Source of the DNA: Chamaea fasciata
Taxonomy: Eukaryota; Chordata; Aves; Passeriformes; Sylviidae
Length of the DNA: 64,000 nucleotides
Reading direction: 5' to 3'
Assembly: GCA_029207755.1 (NCBI GenBank)
Contig: JARCOQ010000182.1
Span: forward strand, 1-64,000
Positions 39,145-59,756 of this stretch are shown here, one piece after another. Position numbers and translations under genes: made by a program. The notes beneath the pieces are model-generated. The model was not told the origin of the DNA, made no database searches, and worked only from the letters and a program-made list of their open reading frames with translations. Within the stretch, counting starts at the first letter, position 1; each line of letters opens with the position of its first letter.

Positions 39145-40104
39145 TTCTTACAAGGGCAGGTCCTCAAAGGACAAGGGCAATGGCTTTACAGCGACAGAGG
39201 GTAGCTTCGTATGAGATACTGGGAAGAAATTCTTGACTGTCAGGCTGCAGACATACTGGCACGGGTTGCCCAGAGCAGCTGCGGATGCCTGTTTTTCATG
39301 TAGGCAAAGTCAGCACAGAAGACACAGACACCAACTTCAGGAATAAATGCAACTTACTGTAATTCAAAACCGCAAAGAATGGGAAAAGGATAAGCTAAGC
39401 AATGCATCTAATCGTTACTGTAAAAGACTGCCTACAGTGATGAAGGGAGACACATCACAAGTTACCCTAATCCTTGACCATCATGCAGGTCTGCCCATCA
39501 ACGGGGGGGGGAAGCCAGTGTCAGTCACAGTGAAGGACTGGAGAACCACTGCCAGCAACTGGGAAACCCTGCAGGTGCCTTCCCCTCCAGGCAGTGAGGT
39601 TTCTGACTGGGCTGCGAGAGAGGCCCATCTTTATGCTGTTGAATAAACAAGCTACCAGGACTTCTAGTGCAGGATCATCTGGTTTTTTTCTCCTCTTGGG
39701 ATGCTCCCCAGGCCTTGGAGGACTCCAGGAGGAACCAAGGAAGTTGTCTGTGATCCTACATCCCAAAAGAAGGCCAGATGTGGCCTTGTCCAGTTTCTGA
39801 TTAGCGAAAGGCAAATCCACGTTTTGCCGATGAGCGGATCTCGACAACATTTGGTTGGAAGGTTCACGCAGAGGCCAACCTTTGATCAAGAGCTCTGGTT
39901 CCTGCCTCAGTCAGGTCCTGTTGATAAAGACTTTGTACTTCAATGTCCCATCCTCCCTCAAATTGTCCAACGACAGCTTCTGAGCCAGGCTCTGAGCAAA
40001 CTTCTCCAGTACAAACTATCCATCCCTACCAATGGCAGGAAGTCGGAGCTATGTGATTTCCAAGGTCCCTTCCACCCCAAACCATTCCACGGCCCATGGA
40101 TTCG
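39145..40104 (+). mobile_element. CR1 3' end, split (spacer F)
   Basis: Pieces at 39145-39291 and 39942-40104. The nested insertion is one base longer here because of the ninth G. Confidence 0.7.
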
Positions 40105-40300
40105 GTGTTGCCCCTCCCCCAGTGGGCCCCGGTTGCACAGGCCCCCACAGCGCCCCAAACACGGAACCCAGCCCTCAGTGACATCAGCCCCGGGGCCGGG
40201 GCCACCACGGGCAGCGCGGCTGCTGCCGGGCACTGCGGCTGTGGCTGTGCTGCTGCACGGAGCCCTCAGTGCTTGCAGCTGACACGTGCCTCTGGCAGCC

Positions 40301-42538
<2,238 letters not shown>

Positions 42539-42705
42539 GCAGCAGGACAGGCAGGATCCAGGGCAGGCTGCAGTGCACCACAGCCCTTTCCTGCTGGGGC
42601 AATGCCTGCTGATCCAAAGGCAGCCTCAGTGTCAAAACCCTGCTCTGTCCCGCCCACATTTCTCTCCGGTGTGCAGGCAAACACTGGAGTTGATCTAATT
42701 GTTGA

Positions 42706-42711
42706 AATAAA
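42706..42711 (+). terminator. Polyadenylation signal AATAAA, copy G
   Basis: Hexamer 168 nt past the stop of copy G. Confidence 0.75.
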
Positions 42712-45700
42712 GCTAGCTTTGTTCACAGGGAACCATCTTTTCGGTGTAATTCCAATTCCTGGGAAGGGCAACAAGTGCCACCTTCGGCACCTGCAGAATG
42801 AGCCTGAGGCACAAAGGGACAGAGTGGCTCCAGAGAGCACCAGTGTGCCTGGTCAGAGAGGAGAGTGCCCTGAGCCACCATGGGCTGGAGGAACCCGGTA
42901 CACCAAGCCTAGGAAGGGGATAGGACAAAAGCAGACACCTTGGGGACAGTGCTCAAATGCCCGTGGGCTGATGATTTAGGGCCTGGTGTAGGCTTGGGCA
43001 AAGAGAACAGACCAGAGACAGTCCCAAGCATGACAAGGGAAGCTCCTGCCTCCTGAGTGGACTGCCAGTGATGGCTTGGGAGGGCTGACCTGAAACAGAG
43101 ATTGGACAGAGATAAAAAAGGAAGTAGGTATTTCTTGAAAGGCCTCCAGAATCCACCTTGGCCAGGACAGGAGCCTGATCAGGGCTATCCACAAGTTGGA
43201 CAAATAATGGCCACAAAATGGCTGCCGGGTCACAAGATCTTAAGGTTTTATTAAGTTTTGGTCCATTTGCATATTGGGGTTTAATTGTCCAATTGCAGCT
43301 TCGGGTTGTGGGGTCTCATCCTTCTTGTTTTCTCTCTTCAGTCCGCTGTTGTTTATGCTGTTGGCCTGAAAGTTGTCCTTGGTCCTCAGCAGGAAAAGGA
43401 TTTGTTTGTCTACTTACTCTATGAAAAGAGCCTACTAGCACTTAATGCGAGGCTCAGAACTACACCCCTAAGCAGCACAGAATCTGAAACTAGGAAAGCT
43501 AAAGCTTAAGGCCCGTCACCAGTGCCCTAAGGCAGGGCCAGAGTTCACAGGTAGTAAAGGGGGACTGATGTGCTGGGCGGTCACACTTCACAGATACTCA
43601 AAGGAAGAGCTGGGCTCATTCTGGGGAGAGGAACCTGGCAGAAACAGTAGGAGAGCACACCGGGAATGCCATGGAAGGCCAAAGTGAGTGGGCCAACAGC
43701 AGCTGCAACACCGAGGCTGTTCACAGGCAGGGAGGGCCAAGCCTGGGAGCCATGGGGAAAAAATCCCTGGGCTTGGCTCCAAATTTGGGAGGAGACAAAG
43801 GCAGAGACAGGGAGGAGTCAAGGAAGATGAGGTTGCTGTGTAAGTCTGGCAAACGGAGAGAAGGAGCAGTCAAAGATCCAGCTGCACAGACACAAACTGC
43901 AGCTTGCCGTGCTTCCTTGTCTGAGTGCTGCACATAAGCACCACAGGATGGGCAAGAACCTTCTTATCTCGACTCACTAATTAACAAATCCTCTACAAAC
44001 TGTACAAATTTGCCCCAGAATTTATACTCTTTTCAATCAAACCTCAATATTTGGGGCGGTGGGACGGGCAAAGAAAAAAATGACAGCCTAATGCCACGGG
44101 GAAGACAGTTGTTGAAGGCAGTTGCTGTCTTTTCCAGGTGAAGGCAAGTGAACACTGACTTTCTAAATATACTGGAATGTTGCGGTGTGAAAATTATTAC
44201 TTTGCAACTTTACGTAGAATGGTTTGTTCCAGATTACCCCGTGTTCCAACCCCTTTGGTTTTTCCCTAGTTGTGGCTCCTGTCCATCTCCCTGCAACCCT
44301 GCCCAGACTCTGGTGGGGGGCTGGGGTGATTGGCAGAGCCTATGACTTCTCCGCCCTGTAGCGTGTATCAGATGCCCTGCGTACTGTCTTTTTGTCCTGG
44401 TAACTCCCACCCCCCATGGTATTGGTCCTGGGCTAATCCCTGCCCCTCTCCACACCCCTGGTACTTAAGGTCAAGGAGAGCCCAGAGAAGTCATTTTTCA
44501 CCTGGCCAGCTGGCAGCAATCAACCTATCTTGTCACCCACGTGAGAGTCTGCCTGTCTTCCACGCCGGAGCCACACTTCTACCTGAGGGCCAGGGCTCAC
44601 ACAGCAAGAAGGAACCGGAGCTGTACCAATTAATGCGTGTTCAGGACCGAGCTAGCCGTTGCAGCTCTGAACGCCCGCATTAATGGAAGGCTTCAAAATG
44701 CCTTGGGCTAGGTGTCACTCCGTCTGCTTCTGGATATTCTTCTTGGGTTCCAGGCAAATGGAGTCCTGTCTCACGGCATGTGGCATTCTTCCCTTTGTAT
44801 TAATCAAGGTGGGCTGTGCTGAGAGCAATCATCCCACATCTGTACTTGCCCCTGCCAGCCTGGCATAAGCTTCTTCAAATATTTACTGAAGTAAATTTCA
44901 GGGGCTGCCCGCTCACTAAAGACACTGAGTCCAAGAGTGTCACTCAGGGTTGGGGATGGTCATTACCCTGCCCAGAGGGGAGACAAGCTTCGAGCTGCCC
45001 CATCATCCTGGCACAACCTTAGTGTGCAAAATTCTGCTGCCCATTAAGAAGTTCTCCCAGTTCTCTACAACTTTGGCCACAGACACGTCCTCACCTAAAA
45101 CAGGGATATTTCCCACCACGTCAAACACCTTGGTGCATGTGAAGCCCTCTTCTGCGTGCCAAGAAGAGATTTCCACCCCCTTCTGTGTGTGCTCTGGCAC
45201 CCATTGTGCGGCATGAGGGACACAAGGTTCTCCCTGTGCCTGTCTGCAAAAGCCTTCAAGCAGAGACTCGAGCCCCTCTACCTCACAACTTACGGGGGCC
45301 TCCACAACTCCTCTGTGGCCACCTCACACCGCTCATGCTGCGCACACCTTCTCCACCCACTACCCACGACTTCACCGAATCTGCGGCAAATGCCACAGCA
45401 ATAGAGAGGCTCAATTCCACGCTTATAATTTACACAGACTCTGCACATGGAATTATAACACTCCTCCCGTGGCTCCTTCCTGCTCTAAAGGTCCCAGGTG
45501 AACTCACCAGTAGCTGCTCTTCAGGACGGAGGCTCCAGCAGTACTGTCCTTAGGTCCCATCTGGGCTGCCAAAATGCTGAGGAATCTCCCCTGTGTGACC
45601 ATTCCAGAGGCACAGGTGACTCCAACAAGCTGATGGGTGACCCGTTTGATTCCCTACCCACACCACTCTCAGCCAGTCAGAGCGGGTATCCGTACCCATT

Positions 45701-46014
45701 CAACCTCAGGATTCATTCCCCCAGCAGACTCGCAGATGTCACATTCCAGAAAGAGCCACCGGCTCCTGCTGCAGCACTCAGGGTCCGTTCAAATCCCTGG
45801 CCTGTGCCACAGCTCCCTGTGCCCTCTGTCATGCAAAGGGTGGCAGTCTCTGGTCCCAGACTCCCACCAGCCAGAGCTCAATCTGCAGCTGGCACTGCAG
45901 CTGCACAACCAGCTCCCTGCCCCAAATGGATTCCTCAGCAGCTGCTGGCCTCAGAGACTGCACAGCCTCATCCTGCAAGAAGAGGGGCCTAAAGAAAGCA
46001 GCAGAGAGCAGCCC

Positions 46015-46973
46015 TTCTTACAAGGGCAGGTCCTCAAAGGACAAGGGCAATGGCTTTACAGCGACAGAGGGTAGCTTCGTATGAGATACTGGGAAGAAAT
46101 TCTTGACTGTCAGGCTGCAGACATACTGGCACGGGTTGCCCAGAGCAGCTGCGGATACCTGTTTTTCATGTAGGCAAAGTCAGCACAGAAGACACAGACA
46201 CCAACTTCAGGAATAAATGCAACTTACTGTAATTCAAAACCGCAAAGAATGGGAAAAGGATAAGCTAAGCAATGCATCTAATCGTTACTGTAAAAGACTG
46301 CCTACAGTGATGAAGGGAGACACATCACAAGTTACCCTAATCCTTGACCATCATGCAGGTCTGCCCATCAACGGGGGGGGAAGCCAGTGTCAGTCACAGT
46401 GAAGGACTGGAGAACCACTGCCAGCAACTGGGAAACCCTGCAGGTGCCTTCCCCTCCAGGCAGTGAGGTTTCTGACTGGGCTGCGAGAGAGGCCCATCTT
46501 TATGCTGTTGAATAAACAAGCTACCAGGACTTCTAGTGCAGGATCATCTGGTTTTTTTCTCCTCTTGGGATGCTCCCCAGGCCTTGGAGGACTCCAGGAG
46601 GAACCAAGGAAGTTGTCTGTGATCCTACATCCCAAAAGAAGGCCAGATGTGGCCTTGTCCAGTTTCTGATTAGCGAAAGGCAAATCCACGTTTTGCCGAT
46701 GAGCGGATCTCGACAACATTTGGTTGGAAGGTTCACGCAGAGGCCAACCTTTGATCAAGAGCTCTGGTTCCTGCCTCAGTCAGGTCCTGTTGATAAAGAC
46801 TTTGTACTTCAATGTCCCATCCTCCCTCAAATTGTCCAACGACAGCTTCTGAGCCAGGCTCTGAGCAAACTTCTCCAGTACAAACTATCCATCCCTACCA
46901 ATGGCAGGAAGTCGGAGCTATGTGATTTCCAAGGTCCCTTCCACCCCAAACCATTCCACGGCCCATGGATTCG
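46015..46973 (+). mobile_element. CR1 3' end, split (spacer G)
   Basis: Pieces at 46015-46161 and 46811-46973; one private G-to-A near the end of piece 1. Confidence 0.7.
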
Positions 46974-47169
46974 GTGTTGCCCCTCCCCCAGTGGGCCCCG
47001 GTTGCACAGGCCCCCACAGCGCCCCAAACACGGAACCCAGCCCTCAGTGACATCAGCCCCGGGGCCGGGGCCACCACGGGCAGCGCGGCTGCTGCCGGGC
47101 ACTGCGGCTGTGGCTGTGCTGCTGCACGGAGCCCTCAGTGCTTGCAGCTGACACGTGCCTCTGGCAGCC

Positions 47170-49408
<2,239 letters not shown>

Positions 49409-49575
49409 GCAGCAGGACAGGCAGGATCCAGGGCAGGCTGCAGTGCACCACAGCCCTTTCCTGCTGGGGCAATGCCTGCTGATCCAAAGGCAGCCTCAGT
49501 GTCAAAACCCTGCTCTGTCCCGCCCACATTTCTCTCCGGTGTGCAGGCAAACACTGGAGTTGATCTAATTGTTGA

Positions 49576-49581
49576 AATAAA
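49576..49581 (+). terminator. Polyadenylation signal AATAAA, copy H
   Basis: Hexamer 168 nt past the stop of copy H. Confidence 0.75.
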
Positions 49582-52500
49582 GCTAGCTTTGTTCACAGGG
49601 AACCATCTTTTCGGTGTAATTCCAATTCCTGGGAAGGGCAACAAGTGCCACCTTCGGCACCTGCAGAATGAGCCTGAGGCACAAAGGGACAGAGTGGCTC
49701 CAGAGAGCACCAGTGTGCCTGGTCAGAGAGGAGAGTGCCCTGAGCCACCATGGGCTGGAGGAACCCGGTACACCAAGCCTAGGAAGGGGATAGGACAAAA
49801 GCAGACACCTTGGGGACAGTGCTCAAATGCCCGTGGGCTGATGATTTAGGGCCTGGTGTAGGCTTGGGCAAAGAGAACAGACCAGAGACAGTCCCAAGCA
49901 TGACAAGGGAAGCTCCTGCCTCCTGAGTGGACTGCCAGTGATGGCTTGGGAGGGCTGACCTGAAACAGAGATTGGACAGAGATAAAAAAGGAAGTAGGTA
50001 TTTCTTGAAAGGCCTCCAGAATCCACCTTGGCCAGGACAGGAGCCTGATCAGGGCTATCCACAAGTTGGACAAATAATGGCCACAAAATGGCTGCCGGGT
50101 CACAAGATCTTAAGGTTTTATTAAGTTTTGGTCCATTTGCATATTGGGGTTTAATTGTCCAATTGCAGCTTCGGGTTGTGGGGTCTCATCCTTCTTGTTT
50201 TCTCTCTTCAGTCCGCTGTTGTTTATGCTGTTGGCCTGAAAGTTGTCCTTGGTCCTCAGCAGGAAAAGGATTTGTTTGTCTACTTACTCTATGAAAAGAG
50301 CCTACTAGCACTTAATGCCAGGCTCAGAACTACACCCCTAAGCAGCACAGAATCTGAAACTAGGAAAGCTAAAGCTTAAGGCCCGTCACCAGTGCCCTAA
50401 GGCAGAGCCAGAGTTCACAGGTAGTAAAGGGGGACTGATGTGCTGGGCGGTCACACTTCACAGATACTCAAAGGAAGAGCTGGGCTCATTCTGGGGAGAG
50501 GAACCTGGCAGAAACAGTAGGAGAGCACACCGGGAATGCCATGGAAGGCCAAAGTGAGTGGGCCAACAGCAGCTGCAACACCGAGGCTGTTCACAGGCAG
50601 GGAGGGCCAAGCCTGGGAGCCATGGGGAAAAGATCCCTGGGCTTGGCTCCAAATTTGGGAGGAGACAAAGGCAGAGACAGGGAGGAGTCAAGGAAGATGA
50701 GGTTGCTGTGTAAGTCTGGCAAACGGAGAGAAGGAGCAGTCAAAGATCCAGCTGCACAGATACAAACTGCAGCTTGCCGTGCTTCCTTGTCTGAGTGCTG
50801 CACATAAGCACCACAGGATGGGCAAGAACCTTCTTATCTCGACTCACTAATTAACAAATCCTCTACAAACTGTACAAATTTGCCCCAGAATTTATACTCT
50901 TTTCAATCAAACCTCAATATTTGGGGCGGTGGGACGGGCAAAGAAAAAAATGACAGCCTAATGCCACGGGGAAGACAGTTGTTGAAGGCAGTTGCTGTCT
51001 TTTCCAGGTGAAGGCAAGTGAACACTGACTTTCTAAATATACTGGAATGTTGCGGTGTGAAAATTATTACTTTGCAACTTTACGTAGAATGGTTTGTTCC
51101 AGATTACCCCGTGTTCCAACCCCTTTGGTTTTTCCCTAGTTGTGGCTCCTGTCCATCTCCCTGCAACCCTGCCCAGACTCTGGTGGGGGGCTGGGGTGAT
51201 TGGCAGAGCCTATGACTTCTCCGCCCTGTAGCGTGTATCAGATGCCCTGCGTACTGTCTTTTTGTCCTGGTAACTCCCACCCCCCATGGTATTGGTCCTG
51301 GGCTAATCCCTGCCCCTCTCCACACCCCTGGTACTTAAGGTCAAGGAGAGCCCAGAGAAGTCATTTTTCACCTGGCCAGCTGGCAGCAATCAACCTATCT
51401 TGTCACCCACGTGAGAGTCTGCCTGTCTTCCACGCCGGAGCCACACTTCTACCTGAGGGCCAGGGCTCACACAGCAAGAAGGAACCGGAGCTGTACCAAT
51501 TAATGCGTGTTCAGGACCGAGCTAGCCGTTGCAGCTCTGAACGCCCGCATTAATGGAAGGCTTCAAAATGCCTTGGGCTAGGTGTCACTCCGTCTGCTTC
51601 TGGATATTCTTCTTGGGTTCCAGGCAAATGGAGTCCTGTCTCACAGCATGTGGCATTCTTCCCTTTGTATTAATCAAGGTGGGCTGTGCTGAGAGCAATC
51701 ATCCCACATCTGTACTTGCCCCTGCCAGCCTGGCATAAGCTTCTTCAAATATTTACTGAAGTAAATTTCAGGGGCTGCCCGCTCACTAAAGACACTGAGT
51801 CCAAGAGTGTCACTCAGGGTTGGGGATGGTCATTACCCTGCCCAGAGGGGAGACAAGCTTCGAGCTGCCCCATCATCCTGGCACAACCTTAGTGTGCAAA
51901 ATTCTGCTGCCCATTAAGAAGTTCTCCCAGTTCTCTACAACTTTGGCCACAGACACGTCCTCACCTAAAACAGGGATATTTCCCACCACGTCAAACACCT
52001 TGGTGCATGTGAAGCCCTCTTCTGCGTGCCAAGAAGGGATTTCCACCCCCTTCTGTGTGTGCTCTGGCACCCATTGTGCGGCATGAGGGACACAAGGTTC
52101 TCCCTGTGCCTGTGTGCAAAAGCCTTCAAGCAGAGACTCGAGCCCCTCTACCTCACAACTTACGGGGGCCTCCACAACTCCTCTGTGGCCACCTCACACC
52201 GCTCATGCTGCGCACACCTTCTCCACCCACTACCCACGACTTCACCGAATCTGCGGCAAATGCCACAGCAATAGAGAGGCTCAATTCCACGCTTATAATT
52301 TACACAGACTCTGCACATGGAATTATAACACTCCTCCCGTGGCTCCTTCCTGCTCTAAAGGTCCCAGGTGAACTCACCAGTAGCTGCTCTTCAGGACGGA
52401 GGCTCCAGCAGTACTGTCCTTAGGTCCCATCTGGGCTGCCAAAATGCTGAGGAATCTCCCCTGTGTGACCATTCCAGAGGCACAGGTGACTCCAACAAGC

Positions 52501-52884
52501 TGATGGGTGACCCGTTTGATTCCCTACCCACACCACTCTCAGCCAGTCAGAGCGGGTATCCGTACCCATTCAACCTCAGGATTCATTCCCCCAGCAGACT
52601 CGCAGATGTCACATTCCAGAAAGAGCCACCGGCTCCTGCTGCAGCACTCAGGGTCCGTTCAAATCCCTGGCCTGTGCCACAGCTCCCTGTGCCCTCTGTC
52701 ATGCAAAGGGTGGCAGTCTCTGGTCCCAGACTCCCACCAGCCAGAGCTCAATCTGCAGCTGGCACTGCAGCTGCACAACCAGCTCCCTGCCCCAAATGGA
52801 TTCCTCAGCAGCTGCTGGCCTCAGAGACTGCACAGCCTCATCCTGCAAGAAGAGGGGCCTAAAGAAAGCAGCAGAGAGCAGCCC

Positions 52885-53843
52885 TTCTTACAAGGGCAGG
52901 TCCTCAAAGGACAAGGGCAATGGCTTTACAGCGACAGAGGGTAGCTTCGTATGAGATACTGGGAAGAAATTCTTGACTGTCAGGCTGCAGACATACTGGC
53001 ACGGGTTGCCCAGAGCAGCTGCGGATGCCTGTTTTTCATGTAGGCAAAGTCAGCACAGAAGACACAGACACCAACTTCAGGAATAAATGCAACTTACTGT
53101 AATTCAAAACCGCAAAGAATGGGAAAAGGATAAGCTAAGCAATGCATCTAATCGTTACTGTAAAAGACTGCCTACAGTGATGAAGGGAGACACATCACAA
53201 GTTACCCTAATCCTTGACCATCATGCAGGTCTGCCCATCAACGGGGGGGGAAGCCAGTGTCAGTCACAGTGAAGGACTGGAGAACCACTGCCAGCAACTG
53301 GGAAACCCTGCAGGTGCCTTCCCCTCCAGGCAGTGAGGTTTCTGACTGGGCTGCGAGAGAGGCCCATCTTTATGCTGTTGAATAAACAAGCTACCAGGAC
53401 TTCTAGTGCAGGATCATCTGGTTTTTTTCTCCTCTTGGGATGCTCCCCAGGCCTTGGAGGACTCCAGGAGGAACCAAGGAAGTTGTCTGTGATCCTACAT
53501 CCCAAAAGAAGGCCAGATGTGGCCTTGTCCAGTTTCTGATTAGCGAAAGGCAAATCCACGTTTTGCCGATGAGCGGATCTCGACAACATTTGGTTGGAAG
53601 GTTCACGCAGAGGCCAACCTTTGATCAAGAGCTCTGGTTCCTGCCTCAGTCAGGTCCTGTTGATAAAGACTTTGTACTTCAATGTCCCATCCTCCCTCAA
53701 ATTGTCCAACGACAGCTTCTGAGCCAGGCTCTGAGCAAACTTCTCCAGTACAAACTATCCATCCCTACCAATGGCAGGAAGTCGGAGCTATGTGATTTCC
53801 AAGGTCCCTTCCACCCCAAACCATTCCACGGCCCATGGATTCG
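52885..53843 (+). mobile_element. CR1 3' end, split (spacer H)
   Basis: Pieces at 52885-53031 and 53681-53843. Confidence 0.7.
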
Positions 53844-54039
53844 GTGTTGCCCCTCCCCCAGTGGGCCCCGGTTGCACAGGCCCCCACAGCGCCCCAAACA
53901 CGGAACCCAGCCCTCAGTGACATCAGCCCCGGGGCCGGGGCCACCACGGGCAGCGCGGCTGCTGCCGGGCACTGCGGCTGTGGCTGTGCTGCTGCACGGA
54001 GCCCTCAGTGCTTGCAGCTGACACGTGCCTCTGGCAGCC

Positions 54040-56280
<2,241 letters not shown>

Positions 56281-56447
56281 GCAGCAGGACAGGCAGGATC
56301 CAGGGCAGGCTGCAGTGCACCACAGCCCTTTCCTGCTGGGGCAATGCCTGCTGATCCAAAGGCAGCCTCAGTGTCAAAACCCTGCTCTGTCCCGCCCACA
56401 TTTCTCTCCGGTGTGCAGGCAAACACTGGAGTTGATCTAATTGTTGA

Positions 56448-56453
56448 AATAAA
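56448..56453 (+). terminator. Polyadenylation signal AATAAA, copy I
   Basis: Hexamer 168 nt past the stop of copy I. Confidence 0.75.
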
Positions 56454-59400
56454 GCTAGCTTTGTTCACAGGGAACCATCTTTTCGGTGTAATTCCAATTC
56501 CTGGGAAGGGCAACAAGTGCCACCTTCGGCACCTGCAGAATGAGCCTGAGGCACAAAGGGACAGAGTGGCTCCAGAGAGCACCAGTGTGCCTGGTCAGAG
56601 AGGAGAGTGCCCTGAGCCACCATGGGCTGGAGGAACCCGGTACACCAAGCCTAGGAAGGGGATAGGACAAAAGCAGACACCTTGGGGACAGTGCTCAAAT
56701 GCCCGTGGGCTGATGATTTAGGGCCTGGTGTAGGCTTGGGCAAAGAGAACAGACCAGAGACAGTCCCAAGCATGACAAGGGAAGCTCCTGCCTCCTGAGT
56801 GGACTGCCAGTGATGGCTTGGGAGGGCTGACCTGAAACAGAGATTGGACAGAGATAAAAAAGGAAGTAGGTATTTCTTGAAAGGCCTCCAGAATCCACCT
56901 TGGCCAGGACAGGAGCCTGATCAGGGCTATCCACAAGTTGGACAAATAATGGCCACAAAATGGCTGCCGGGTCACAAGATCTTAAGGTTTTATTAAGTTT
57001 TGGTCCATTTGCATATTGGGGTTTAATTGTCCAATTGCAGCTTCGGGTTGTGGGGTCTCATCCTTCTTGTTTTCTCTCTTCAGTCCGCTGTTGTTTATGC
57101 TGTTGGCCTGAAAGTTGTCCTTGGTCCTCAGCAGGAAAAGGATTTGTTTGTCTACTTACTCTATGAAAAGAGCCTACTAGCACTTAATGCCAGGCTCAGA
57201 ACTACACCCCTAAGCAGCACAGAATCTGAAACTAGGAAAGCTAAAGCTTAAGGCCCGTCACCAGTGCCCTAAGGCAGAGCCAGAGTTCACAGGTAGTAAA
57301 GGGGGACTGATGTGCTGGGCGGTCACACTTCACAGATACTCAAAGGAAGAGCTGGGCTCATTCTGGGGAGAGGAACCTGGCAGAAACAGTAGGAGAGCAC
57401 ACCGGGAATGCCATGGAAGGCCAAAGTGAGTGGGCCAACAGCAGCTGCAACACCGAGGCTGTTCACAGGCAGGGAGGGCCAAGCCTGGGAGCCATGGGGA
57501 AAAGATCCCTGGGCTTGGCTCCAAATTTGGGAGGAGACAAAGGCAGAGACAGGGAGGAGTCAAGGAAGATGAGGTTGCTGTGTAAGTCTGGCAAACGGAG
57601 AGAAGGAGCAGTCAAAGATCCAGCTGCACAGATACAAACTGCAGCTTGCCGTGCTTCCTTGTCTGAGTGCTGCACATAAGCACCACAGGATGGGCAAGAA
57701 CCTTCTTATCTCGACTCACTAATTAACAAATCCTCTACAAACTGTACAAATTTGCCCCAGAATTTATACTCTTTTCAATCAAACCTCAATATTTGGGGCG
57801 GTGGGACGGGCAAAGAAAAAAATGACAGCCTCATGCCACGGGGAAGACAGTTGTTGAAGGCAGTTGCTGTCTTTTCCAGGTGAAGGCAAGTGAACACTGA
57901 CTTTCTAAATATACTGGAATGTTGCGGTGTGAAAATTATTACTTTGCAACTTTACGTAGAATGGTTTGTTCCAGATTACCCCGTGTTCCAACCCCTTTGG
58001 TTTTTCCCTAGTTGTGGCTCCTGTCCATCTCCCTGCAACCCTGCCCAGACTCTGGTGGGGGGCTGGGGTGATTGGCAGAGCCTATGACTTCTCCGCCCTG
58101 TAGCGTGTATCAGATGCCCTGCGTACTGTCTTTTTGTCCTGGTAACTCCCACCCCCCATGGTATTGGTCCTGGGCTAATCCCTGCCCCTCTCCACACCCC
58201 TGGTACTTAAGGTCAAGGAGAGCCCAGAGAAGTCATTTTTCACCTGGCCAGCTGGCAGCAATCAACCTATCTTGTCACCCACGTGAGAGTCTGCCTGTCT
58301 TCCACGCCGGAGCCACACTTCTACCTGAGGGCCAGGGCTCACACAGCAAGAAGGAACCGGAGCTGTACCAATTAATGCGTGTTCAGGACCGAGCTAGCCG
58401 TTGCAGCTCTGAACGCCCGCATTAATGGAAGGCTTCAAAATGCCTTGGGCTAGGTGTCACTCCGTCTGCTTCTGGATATTCTTCTTGGGTTCCAGGCAAA
58501 TGGAGTCCTGTCTCACAGCATGTGGCATTCTTCCCTTTGTATTAATCAAGGTGGGCTGTGCTGAGAGCAATCATCCCACATCTGTACTTGCCCCTGCCAG
58601 CCTGGCATAAGCTTCTTCAAATATTTACTGAAGTAAATTTCAGGGGCTGCCCGCTCACTAAAGACACTGAGTCCAAGAGTGTCACTCAGGGTTGGGGATG
58701 GTCATTACCCTGCCCAGAGGGGAGACAAGCTTCGAGCTGCCCCATCATCCTGGCACAACCTTAGTGTGCAAAATTCTGCTGCCCATTAAGAAGTTCTCCC
58801 AGTTCTCTACAACTTTGGCCACAGACACGTCCTCACCTAAAACAGGGATATTTCCCACCACGTCAAACACCTTGGTGCATGTGAAGCCCTCTTCTGCGTG
58901 CCAAGAAGGGATTTCCACCCCCTTCTGTGTGTGCTCTGGCACCCATTGTGCGGCATGAGGGACACAAGGTTCTCCCTGTGCCTGTGTGCAAAAGCCTTCA
59001 AGCAGAGACTCGAGCCCCTCTACCTCACAACTTACGGGGGCCTCCACAACTCCTCTGTGGCCACCTCACACCGCTCATGCTGCGCACACCTTCTCCACCC
59101 ACTACCCACGACTTCACCGAATCTGCGGCAAATGCCACAGCAATAGAGAGGCTCAATTCCACGCTTATAATTTACACAGACTCTGCACATGGAATTATAA
59201 CACTCCTCCCGTGGCTCCTTCCTGCTCTAAAGGTCCCAGGTGAACTCACCAGTAGCTGCTCTTCAGGACGGAGGCTCCAGCAGTACTGTCCTTAGGTCCC
59301 ATCTGGGCTGCCAAAATGCTGAGGAATCTCCCCTGTGTGACCATTCCAGAGGCACAGGTGACTCCAACAAGCTGATGGGTGACCCGTTTGATTCCCTACC

Positions 59401-59756
59401 CACACCACTCTCAGCCAGTCAGAGCGGGTATCCGTACCCATTCAACCTCAGGATTCATTCCCCCAGCAGACTCGCAGATGTCACATTCCAGAAAGAGCCA
59501 CCGGCTCCTGCTGCAGCACTCAGGGTCCGTTCAAATCCCTGGCCTGTGCCACAGCTCCCTGTGCCCTCTGTCATGCAAAGGGTGGCAGTCTCTGGTCCCA
59601 GACTCCCACCAGCCAGAGCTCAATCTGCAGCTGGCACTGCAGCTGCACAACCAGCTCCCTGCCCCAAATGGATTCCTCAGCAGCTGCTGGCCTCAGAGAC
59701 TGCACAGCCTCATCCTGCAAGAAGAGGGGCCTAAAGAAAGCAGCAGAGAGCAGCCC

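Larger units (their letters stand above)
35669..40300. other. Spacer F: no convincing gene; one extra G
   Basis: 4,632 bp. The extra base is a ninth G in the run at 39503-39511, where all other spacers have eight. F combines ggcagagcc (as E, H, I), atgcgagg near 36578 (shared only with G), agcctcatgcc near 37218 (shared only with I) and gtctgc near 38373 (as D, G). Private change: catgggaaaaagatccc near 36881. Confidence 0.8.
42539..47169. other. Spacer G: no convincing gene
   Basis: 4,631 bp, distal haplotype. Shares ggggaaaaaatccc (43753) and ggcagggcc with D, and atgcgagg (43445) with F. Private change: gcggatacctg near 46151, in CR1 piece 1. Confidence 0.8.
49409..54039. other. Spacer H: no convincing gene
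   Basis: 4,631 bp, distal haplotype. tctcacagcatg near 51641 is shared only with I; gcacagatac near 50756 with E and I; aagaagggat near 52031 with A-C and I. Confidence 0.8.
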